Below, piece by piece: positions 1 to 7,300 of a stretch of 64,000 nt of DNA. The stretch covers positions 80,821-144,820 of the forward strand of contig DATJSJ010000120.1 of the NCBI GenBank assembly GCA_035504175.1. The letters run 5' to 3'. The position numbers and the translations under genes were made by a program. Source of the stretch: DATJSJ01 sp035504175. Its GTDB lineage: Bacteria; Pseudomonadota; Alphaproteobacteria; Acetobacterales; Acetobacteraceae. The notes under the pieces are model-generated. The model was not told the DNA's origin and ran no database searches. It saw only the letters and a program-made list of their open reading frames with translations. Every line of letters begins with the position of its first letter. Positions within the stretch are counted from its first letter, which is position 1.

Positions 1-41
1 ATCAGGCGGGTGGCGGGGCGGTATTCGCTGGTATCGGTCAT
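1..41 (-). CDS. metZ: Probable O-succinylhomoserine sulfhydrylase, N-terminal 13 residues only
   Basis: Only the first 13 codons are in the window, reading MTDTSEYRPATRL from an ATG at 41, with GAAGGG about 8 bases upstream as the ribosome binding site. A Y/W-RPATRLVHGG start is typical of MetZ, the PLP enzyme that makes homocysteine directly from O-succinylhomoserine and sulfide. The call leans on the upstream SAM-II riboswitch, which normally controls metA, metX or metZ. Another Cys/Met-metabolism PLP enzyme remains possible because the catalytic part is off the edge. Confidence 0.6.
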   Translation of the reverse strand, partial: MTDTSEYRPATRL

Positions 42-101
42 GGCGGGCCCTTCGCGTCTTGGCCCGGCCGTACGGAGATCCGCGGGGGCGATGCGCCACC
101 C

Positions 102-160
102 GTGGCCTCTTTAGCGCGCTTGTTTAACCTCGCCGCAAGCCGGCCGGACAAATCGCGAGG
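102..160 (-). ncRNA. SAM-II riboswitch aptamer upstream of metZ
   Basis: Read on the minus strand from 160 to 102, the sequence has the SAM-II pseudoknot layout. CCTCGC (160-155) pairs with GCGAGG (133-128) as P1. GCTTG in the loop (140-136) pairs with CAAGC (122-118) as P2. The conserved GATTTG, GGTTAAACAAG and GCTAAAGAGG elements are all present in order. SAM-II is the short alphaproteobacterial S-adenosylmethionine sensor that masks translation of methionine-synthesis genes when SAM is abundant. It ends about 60 bases before the ATG of the probable metZ. Confidence 0.9.
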
Positions 161-247
161 GGCGGGCGCGAACGGCTCCCGGCCGCCGGCAAACTACGGG
201 CGGACGCGTTGCGCCGTCAATGTGCCGCGGCTATAAGCGGCGCCCGC

Positions 248-321
248 GCGGGTGTAGTTCAATGGTAGAACGGCAGCTTCCCAAGCTGCATACGAGGGTT
301 CGATTCCCTTCACCCGCTCCA
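248..321 (+). tRNA. tRNA-Gly (anticodon CCC)
   Basis: This is a 74-nt cloverleaf with an encoded CCA end. The acceptor GCGGGTG (248-254) pairs with CACCCGC (311-317). The anticodon stem GCAGC/GCTGC encloses the loop TTCCCAA, giving anticodon CCC, which reads GGG codons. The T-loop GGTTCGATTCC is canonical. GGG is a frequently usable glycine codon in a genome this GC-rich. Confidence 0.96.
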
Positions 322-455
322 GCCGCGATCCGGCCCGTCGGCCATTCGGTCCTGACCGGCTTGCGCAGGCGGCAGATGCTCCATGCGGCGGCCGCCCTGA
401 AACAGAAAACGCCAGCGCCGGCCCCATGCGGAGCTGACACTGGCGTTGGCGATGC

Positions 456-484
456 GATCGGGGAACGCGGACCGTTCCCCGATC
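456..484. terminator. Perfect 12-bp hairpin, probable terminator
   Basis: GATCGGGGAACG (456-467) and CGTTCCCCGATC (473-484) form a perfect 12-bp stem with a 5-nt loop. It begins ten bases past the stop codon of the small exported-protein gene at 494-778 and also lies downstream of tRNA-Gly, so it could end transcription from both sides. There is no T-run, so termination without Rho is uncertain. Confidence 0.55.
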
Positions 485-493
485 ATCCGCCAG

Positions 494-778
494 TCAGATG
501 CGCGGCGTGTAGTTGGCCGAGAACGGCTTCTCCTGAATTTGCGCAAACGCCGTCGCGGGCGGCTGCGTCGGATGCGCCAGCGCATAGGGCACGTACTGCG
601 CGTGTGCCGGGTTCACGCCGGCCAGCGCCTGCGCCTGGGTCGCCGGGTCATAGGCATAGCCAGGATCGGCGCTGGTGGTGATCGGCGGCTGATACATCGA
701 ATGCGCGGGGCTGGCGGCGAGCGCGACATTCGTTCCAACCGCCAGCGCAGCGGCGGCGGCGAGCAAAACGGTCTTCAT
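494..778 (-). CDS. Small exported protein of unknown function (94 aa)
   Basis: The 94-residue product opens with a clear Sec signal peptide (MKTVLLAAAAALAVG, probable cleavage after ALA near residue 21). The remaining roughly 70 residues are rich in Pro, Ala, Tyr and Gln, with no cysteine. A GGAGA ribosome binding site lies directly before the ATG. I do not recognise a family. The mature protein looks like a low-complexity periplasmic or surface protein. A perfect hairpin just past its stop codon suggests it is monocistronic. Confidence 0.75.
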   Translation of the reverse strand: MKTVLLAAAAALAVGTNVALAASPAHSMYQPPITTSADPGYAYDPATQAQALAGVNPAHAQYVPYALAHPTQPPATAFAQIQEKPFSANYTPRI

Positions 779-969
779 CGGGTCAATCTCCGGGTCGAGC
801 GGTCCGCCCGCAGGGGCGGCCCCGTCTCTGGGTTGGCGTCGGGATCCGGCTCAAGCCGCCCCCTTCATCCGGAGCCTAGATGCGGACGCCACCCGAGACC
901 CGGAACGGGCGTTCATGACATATCATTCATAACCGGCGCCGTCGGTCCGGCGCGGCCGCGCGGCTGGCG

Positions 970-1398
970 TCAGGAAGAGTGGTTCCAGACGTAATCCGCG
1001 CTGTACTGCGTCTGACAGGACGGGGTGTTGACCGACATCGCCAGGTGGTTGCCGACGATGCGGCCGTCCAGCCGCGCCGTCCCGATCTCCGCGTGCCAGG
1101 TGCCGTCGGGATTGATCGCCGTGTCGAAGATCAGGTCCGGCGTGTACGGGAAGGTCAGGCTGCCGTCGCCGATCTCGATGACGCCGGGGCCGCCGGCCGG
1201 GCAGAGCGCGTTGGGCATGGCGCGGACCAGGGTCGACCGACCCTGATAGTTGCCGTCGAAAGCGCCCGAGACGCTGGCCGGCGGCACGTTGTCGCCCGGC
1301 GAAAAGGCGTTGCTGAAACCGGAACAGCCGCCGAGTGCGATCGCGAGGCCGAGCGGCGACAGCGCGGCCAGGGCGGCAAGGCGTCGGGGCGTGCGCAT
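970..1398 (-). CDS. Putative lipoprotein of unknown function (142 aa)
   Basis: The product begins MRTPRRLAALAALSPLG and has a lipobox (ALGGC) near residue 24, so it is probably lipidated and held in the envelope. The mature part is about 118 residues with two further cysteines (NALCPAG, TPSCQ) and a beta-rich pattern with short polar repeats. I chose the ATG at 1398 because it has GGAGAG upstream and gives the signal sequence directly; the frame stays open far upstream, but that part is arginine-rich shadow coding. It is divergent from the cellulose operon 274 bases away. No function can be named. Confidence 0.7.
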   Translation of the reverse strand: MRTPRRLAALAALSPLGLAIALGGCSGFSNAFSPGDNVPPASVSGAFDGNYQGRSTLVRAMPNALCPAGGPGVIEIGDGSLTFPYTPDLIFDTAINPDGTWHAEIGTARLDGRIVGNHLAMSVNTPSCQTQYSADYVWNHSS

Positions 1399-1672
1399 CG
1401 GGGCTCTCCTGCAGGGCGGCCAGGCGGGACGGCAGCCCCGCCTCCATAGCCCAGCCGCGCCGGCGCTGGAATGACCGGCGCACACGGGCAGGATTATCGC
1501 GGGAACGCGACTGGCCTCACCAATCGTGGCGGTGTCTCGCGGGCAGGGAGCCGTTAACCTTCGTATCGCATCCTGAGCCACGTCTCGCCGGGCCAATATG
1601 TCCGCGCTTTCGTCTCGATCCTTGCGGCACCGCCCGTGGCGGCAGCGGCACGGATCATCGGGAGAAGCCGAT
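1399..1672. other. Divergent intergenic region before the cellulose operon
   Basis: This stretch separates the lipoprotein gene (minus) from bcsZ (plus) and must hold both promoters. I see no convincing -35/-10 pair or c-di-GMP riboswitch. The only clear element is the bcsZ ribosome binding site GGAGAAG at 1660-1666. Confidence 0.4.
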
Positions 1673-2857
1673 ATGGCCGTTCCGCCCCCCGCTGCCCCGC
1701 TGCGCCGGCGGAAACTGCTCGCCCTCGGCGCGATGGCCGCGGCCTCCGCGATGCTGGCGCCGCGCGTCCTGCGCGCCCGGCCATCGACGTCGGTGCCGAG
1801 CACCACGCCCCGCCCGCCGTCGCCGCTGCCGAGCACCACGCCCCCCCCGCCGTCGCCGCTGCCGAGGATGCCGCGGGCAGAACGCCGCGAATGGGAGGCG
1901 TTCAAGCGCCGCTTCATCACTGCGGACGGCAGGGTGGTCGACACCGGCAACAACAACGAGTCGCACAGCGAGGGGCAGGGCTGGGGATTGCTGTTTGCCG
2001 TCAGCTTCGACGATGTCGACTGCTTCGACCGCATCCTCGCCTGGACGGGACGCAATCTGTGCGTGCGCGGCGACGCCCTGCATGCCTGGCGCTACCAGCC
2101 GGGTGCCGCCAATCCGGTCAGCGATCTCAACAATGCGACCGATGGCGACCTGTTCATCGCCGGCGCCCTGGCGCGGGCGGCGCGACGCTGGGGCCGGCCG
2201 GACCATGCCGCGACCGCCAGGGCGATCGGTGTCGATCTGTTGCGGCTGACCGTGCGCCAGGTTGCCGGCCGCACCCTGCTGCTGCCCGGGGCCGAAGGGT
2301 TCGAGCATCCCGACCGGGTGGTGATCAACCCATCCTACTATGCCTTCGTCATGCTGGACGAAGTGGCGCGGCTGGTGCCGTCACCGTTGTGGGAAGCGGT
2401 GCGCGCCGACGGGCTCGCGCTGATCCAGGAGGGCCGCTTCGGCCCGTGGATGCTGCCGCCGGACTGGCTCTCGGTGTCGCGCGCCGACGGATCGTTGGCG
2501 CCGGCCGCAAGCTGGCCGGCGCGCTTTTCCTACGACGCGATCCGCGTGCCGCTCCACCTGGCCTGGGCGCAGGTTACGCCCCCTCTTGTGCATCACGCGT
2601 TTGTGAGGTATTGGCAATGCCATGGCATGTCATGCCCGGCCTGGATCGATCTCTATTCGAGCGAGACCGCACCCTATCCGGCCTCGGCCGGCATGGATGC
2701 CATCCGTAGTCTCGCCGGCTGGACGCGACAGGCGGTGAGTGCCGCGCGTTTCCCGAGCGTTAATACGGCGTCCGACTATTACTCCGCGTCTCTCGTCATG
2801 CTATCGCGCATCGCATGGTATGAAATCAGGGCCGATGGTGACACGATCTACAGCTAA
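1673..2857 (+). CDS. bcsZ: Endoglucanase BcsZ/CMCax (glycoside hydrolase family 8)
   Basis: This 394-residue GH8 endo-beta-1,4-glucanase is the cellulase that accompanies bacterial cellulose synthesis and trims or untangles nascent glucan in the periplasm. The N-terminus (LRRRKLLALGAMAAASAMLA) is a signal peptide with a twin-arginine-like RRRK. It is followed by a Pro/Ser/Thr linker built from two near-identical 11-residue repeats. The family motif with the catalytic acid is visible as ESHSEGQGWG, and NNATDGDLF carries the second active-site acid. The ATG at 1673 is chosen over earlier in-frame starts because GGAGAAG sits just upstream. It is the first gene of the cellulose operon, as cmcAx is in Komagataeibacter. 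Confidence 0.93.
   Translation: MAVPPPAAPLRRRKLLALGAMAAASAMLAPRVLRARPSTSVPSTTPRPPSPLPSTTPPPPSPLPRMPRAERREWEAFKRRFITADGRVVDTGNNNESHSEGQGWGLLFAVSFDDVDCFDRILAWTGRNLCVRGDALHAWRYQPGAANPVSDLNNATDGDLFIAGALARAARRWGRPDHAATARAIGVDLLRLTVRQVAGRTLLLPGAEGFEHPDRVVINPSYYAFVMLDEVARLVPSPLWEAVRADGLALIQEGRFGPWMLPPDWLSVSRADGSLAPAASWPARFSYDAIRVPLHLAWAQVTPPLVHHAFVRYWQCHGMSCPAWIDLYSSETAPYPASAGMDAIRSLAGWTRQAVSAARFPSVNTASDYYSASLVMLSRIAWYEIRADGDTIYS
1795..1860 (+). repeat. Two 33-bp tandem repeats in the bcsZ linker
   Basis: Positions 1795-1827 and 1828-1860 are near-identical 33-bp units encoding PSTTPRPPSPL and PSTTPPPPSPL. They extend the flexible linker between the signal peptide and the catalytic domain, and copy number could change by slippage. 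Confidence 0.85.
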
Positions 2858-2875
2858 GCGGCGAGGTCGGCGGCG

Positions 2876-3457
2876 ATGAGCGACGACATCGCCAAGGCGC
2901 TGGCAGCCTTCGGCGTGCCGCCGATGCCGTATCGGGATTTCACCGCGCCGAGCCGATCCGCCGAGCCGCTCGCCGCAGCCTCCGCGTCGGCGGAGCCCCC
3001 GGCGGATTCGGCCGCCGCGCTGTTTCCGCTTCTGGGCGCGGCGGTGGCGGAGGCGGCCGAGGTCAGGCTGGCGTCGTCACTCGCACCGGATGCGCCCGCG
3101 GCCGTCGAGCCGGTTTCCGCCGCGCCTATGCATGCCGAGCCGGCCAAGCCCCTGCCATCGCCTGTCGCCGAGCCGCGGCCATTGGCGACCGCCGTGCTGC
3201 CGGTCGCAGCCGCGGCGTCATCGCCGCCGGGCCCCGTTGAGCGCGCGGCTCCGCCGCACCCGTTCTGGGAGACGAGCCTGGGCAGCCAGTCCTGGCCGCG
3301 GCACGCCGCCGCATCGCCGCCCGGCTTGTGGGGTCGCCAGCGCGAGGCGCCGTTGCCGGAACGGCCGCTGCCGGCAGTCTTCCGCCTCCTGGCGGGACGC
3401 GCCGACGGAGTTTCGGCCGCGCTCGCGCCGCGCGGCGAGCTGTTCCGCCGGATCTGA
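2876..3457 (+). CDS. CcpAx/BcsP-like cellulose synthesis accessory protein (193 aa)
   Basis: The product has two short conserved-looking ends joined by a long Ala/Pro-rich disordered middle. The N-terminus (DIAKALAAFGVPPMPYRDF) resembles the LRSFGV...YRPF start of Komagataeibacter CcpAx and the matching region of BcsR/BcsP. The C-terminus (VFRLLAGRADGVSAAL, then ELFRRI) resembles the CcpAx tail (VFMTLGGRATELL). CcpAx is needed for ordered cellulose export and interacts with AcsD. The gene sits between bcsZ and bcsQ, where ccpAx or bcsR-type genes are found. Residue-level similarity is limited to the ends, so the family call is an inference from motif, length class and place. Confidence 0.6.
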   Translation: MSDDIAKALAAFGVPPMPYRDFTAPSRSAEPLAAASASAEPPADSAAALFPLLGAAVAEAAEVRLASSLAPDAPAAVEPVSAAPMHAEPAKPLPSPVAEPRPLATAVLPVAAAASSPPGPVERAAPPHPFWETSLGSQSWPRHAAASPPGLWGRQREAPLPERPLPAVFRLLAGRADGVSAALAPRGELFRRI

Positions 3458-3542
3458 CGGGCATCGTCATGCGTCACCGGCCGACCGCCACGCGAGGATG
3501 TGGCGTGGCGCGCCGCGCGAGGCGGGCGGGGGCGGTCGCGCC

Positions 3543-4349
3543 GTGCCGGTGATCACCTTCGCCTCGCCGAAGGGCGGGGTCGGCAAGACCACGCTCGCCG
3601 CCAATGTCGCGGCGGCGATCGCCGCGGCGGGCCATCGCGTCGTCGCGCTCGATCTGGACCCGCAGGCGGCACTCGGACTGCATTTCGGCCTCGGCCTGAC
3701 AGAGACCGCCGCCGCCGATCCGTTCGCGAGCCTGACGCGGTCGCGCGCCACCGCAGCCGCGGTGCATCTGGTCGGACCGGGAAGGCTGTCGATGGAGGCG
3801 GCGCTCGCCTGGTCGCATTCCCTGGCCGCCGAGCCCGAGTTGCTGCGCGCGCCGCTCGCCGGATTGCTGGCCGGCGAAGGCGTGTTGGTCGTCGACACCC
3901 CGCCGGGACCGTCGCCGGGTCTGGCTGCCCTGCTGCCGCGCACCGACCTGCTGGTCACCGTGTTGCTGGCCGATGCCGCCTCGCTGGCCTTGATCCCCGC
4001 GATCGAATCCGGCCTCTGCTACGGCGCTCCCGGCCAGTCGGCGATGCGCGCCGGGCGCGCCGGCTTCGCGCTCAACCAGTGCGACAACCGCACCCGGCTC
4101 GGGCAGGCCGCGGCGCAGGCGGCGGCGCGGCATTTCGGACCGCGGCTGCTCGGCGCCGTCTATCGCGACGCGCATGTCGCGGAGGCGCTGGCAGCGCAGC
4201 GCCTGGTGCGCGAGCATGCGCCGCAGGCGCGCGCCGGTCACGACATCGCCGTGCTGGCCGGCGCGATCCTGCAGCGCCTCGGCCTCGGCGCGGTGCCGCC
4301 GGGCGCGGTGCGGCACGGCACGATGACGGTCGCCGGCGCGGCGCCATGA
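3543..4349 (+). CDS. bcsQ: Cellulose biosynthesis ParA/MinD-type ATPase BcsQ
   Basis: This 268-residue SIMIBI ATPase starts almost directly at its deviant Walker A motif (PKGGVGKTT), with the MinD-type lysine. It has the switch I region (ALDLDPQAAL) and the Walker B-like VVDTPPGP. BcsQ localises the cellulose synthase at the cell pole and is needed for secretion in enterobacteria. I placed the start at the GTG at 3543 because family members begin just before the P-loop. An ATG at 3498 would add 15 Arg/Gly-rich residues. Its stop overlaps the bcsAB start (ATGA), indicating translational coupling. Confidence 0.9.
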   Translation: MPVITFASPKGGVGKTTLAANVAAAIAAAGHRVVALDLDPQAALGLHFGLGLTETAAADPFASLTRSRATAAAVHLVGPGRLSMEAALAWSHSLAAEPELLRAPLAGLLAGEGVLVVDTPPGPSPGLAALLPRTDLLVTVLLADAASLALIPAIESGLCYGAPGQSAMRAGRAGFALNQCDNRTRLGQAAAQAAARHFGPRLLGAVYRDAHVAEALAAQRLVREHAPQARAGHDIAVLAGAILQRLGLGAVPPGAVRHGTMTVAGAAP

Positions 4350-7300
4350 GGGCGACACCGCTGCGCGCCGATCGCGCCCGTCCGACCCGGCCGGATCTCG
4401 TCGGGCGCGCAACGCAGGCGCTGTTGATTCTCGCCGGCGCCGCCTTGTTGCTGGCGGTCGCCTCGGTGCCGCTCGGCGCCGGACAGCAGGCGCTGCTGGC
4501 GGTCTTCTGCGCGGCGACCTTCCTGATCGCGAACCGCTTCCGCGGCCGCTTCGTCTCGGTCTGCCTGATCGTGCTCTCGCTCGGCGTGTCGCTGCGCTAC
4601 ATCGTCTGGCGCCTGACGCAGACACTGGAATTCGGCACCCTGCCGGAACTCGTGCTGGGTGGCACCCTGGTCGCCGCGGAGATGTACGCGGTCACCGTGC
4701 TCGTGCTCGGCTACGTGCAGACGATCTGGCCGCTGCAGCGCAAGCCGGTGCCGCTGCCGCCCGACCCCGCCGGCTGGCCCACGGTCGACGTCTTCATCCC
4801 GACCTACAACGAGGCGCTGTCGGTGGTGCGCGCGACGGTGCTCGCGGCGACCGGGATCGACTGGCCGTCGGACAAGCTGCGCGTGCATCTGCTCGATGAC
4901 GGCAAGCGCGAGGAGTTCCGCCGCTTTGCCCAGGCGGCCGGCGTCAACTACATCACCCGCCCCGACAACCGCCACGCCAAGGCCGGCAACCTCAATCACG
5001 CGCTGACCAGGACGGATGGCGAGTTCATCCTGGTGTTCGACTGCGACCACATCCCGACGCGGGCCTTCCTGCAATTCACCATGGGCTGGCTGGTGCGCGA
5101 GAAGAAGCTCGCGATGGTGCAGACGCCGCACCATTTCTACTCGCCCGATCCGTTCCAGCGGAACCTCGCCGCCGGCACACGCGTGCCGCCCGAGGGCAAT
5201 CTGTTCTACGGCCTGATCCAGGACGGCAACGATTTCTGGAACGCGAGTTTCTTCTGCGGCTCCTGCGCGGTGATCCGGCGCGCGGCACTGGCGACGATCG
5301 GCGGCTACGCGGTCGAGACGGTGACCGAAGACGCGCACACCATGCTGAAGCTGCACCGCGCCGGCTGGGACTCCGCCTATCTCGCGATTCCGCTCGCCGC
5401 CGGGCTCGCGACCGAGCGGCTGATCCTGCATATCGGCCAGCGCATGCGCTGGGCGCGCGGCATGATCCAGATCTTCCGCATCGACAACCCGCTGCTCGGT
5501 CCCGGCCTGACACTGCCGCAACGCATCTGCTACCTGCAGGCCATGGGGCATTTCTTCTTCGCCGTGCCCCGCATCGTCTTCCTCACCTCGCCGCTGATGT
5601 ACCTGCTGCTCGGGCAGAACATCATCGCGGCTTCACCGCTCGCAATCGTCGCCTACGCGCTGCCGCACATCTTCCATTCCGTCGCGACCAATTCCCGCCT
5701 GCAGGGCCATTGGCGGCATTCGTTCTGGAGCGAGATCTACGAGACCGTGCTGGCGTTGTTCCTGGTGCGGGTCACGATCAACACGCTGATCTCGCCGCGG
5801 CGCGGCAAGTTCAACGTCACCGACAAGGGCGGCCTGCTCGAGAACGGCTATTTCGATCTCGGCGCGGTCTATCCGAACATCATCCTGGCCGTGGTGCTGG
5901 TGCTCGGCATCGGCCGCGGCATCGGCCAGATCCTGCTGGTCCACAATGACGCGCTGACGTTCCAGGCGCTGCTGCTGAACTCAATCTGGGCGCTGTTCAG
6001 CCTGCTGACCGTGATGGCGGCGCTGGCGGTCGGGCGCGAGACGCGGCAGATGCGCAACCGCGCGCGCATCCGCGCGGCCCTCTCGGTGGTGATCTACCTG
6101 CCGGACGGACGGCTCATCACCGGCACGACGCGCGATCTGTCGCAGGGCGGCGGGCGACTGCTGGCGGCCCGGCCGGAGGGGCTGGCCGACGACGCGGCGC
6201 TCGAGATCGAGTTCCAGCTCGCCGGTCAGGTGCTGCTGGTGCCGGCGCAGGCGGTGCGCTGGCAGGGTGACCGGCTGCAGGTCGAGTTCCGTCCCCGCAC
6301 CATGGCCGAGGAGGCTGCGACCGTGCAGGCGGTGTTCGCCCGCGCCGATGCCTGGGCCGACTGGGCCGACTACCCGAAGGACCGGCCGCTCGCCAGCCTG
6401 TGGCGGGTGCTGGTCAGCATCCGCGGCCTGTTCCGGCCGCGCGACCGCCTCTCCGCTGCACCGCCGCGGCCGGACCGGCAGCCGGGCGAGGCGCCGCTGC
6501 CGCCGGCGCTGCCCGAGCGCGCGGTCGGCCTGGCGCGGCGCGCCGCGGCGCTCGGGCTGGTGGCGCTGCTCGCCGGCGCCGGTGCTGCGCGAGCCTCGCA
6601 GGGCGCCGCGGCGGCCGACCCGGCCTCGCATGCGATGACGGTCCGCCCGGTGCCGACGCCGGTCGTGGAACTGCAGGACGTGCCGATGCCGCCCGCGCCG
6701 CCGACGCCGGGCGCGACCGCGCCGGCGCCCGCCGCGCCCGGCACCGCGCCGCCTGCCGCTCCACCGGCAATCGCCGCACCCGGCGCCGTGCCACCGGTGC
6801 AGACCGGGTCAGCCGCGACGGCCCCGGCGGCGGGCGAGCGGCGGGTGGTGCTGCCGTTACGCCGGCTCGGCGCCATGGGCCCGCTGACCCTGCGCGGTTC
6901 CTCGCCGCTGCAGGGCGTGCAGTTCGGCATCCGTGCCGACGAGGTGGTGACCGGCGCCGAGCTCAGCCTGAACGGGGCGAATTCCCCGGCGCTGCTCCCG
7001 GCGTTCAGCAACGTCACCGTGACGCTGAACGAGCAGTATGTCGGCACCATTCCGGTGAACCGGGACCAGCCGCGCTACGACCACCTGGTGATGCCGATCG
7101 ATCCGGCCTTCTTCCAGGAAGACAACCGGCTGAACTTCCGCTTCACCGGCCGCTACACCGCCGGCTGCAACGACCCGCTGAGCGGGCTGCTCTGGTCGAC
7201 CGTCTCCGACGGCTCGACACTGACGCTCACCTTGGCGCGGCTGCCGCCGCAGCGCGACCTTTCGCGTCTGCCGCTGCCGTTCTTCGATGCGCATGACCGG

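Noticed and set aside
1399..2055. Upstream extension of the lipoprotein frame
   Set aside because: The extension is Arg/Ser-rich and runs antisense to bcsZ; the lipoprotein signal begins at 1398.
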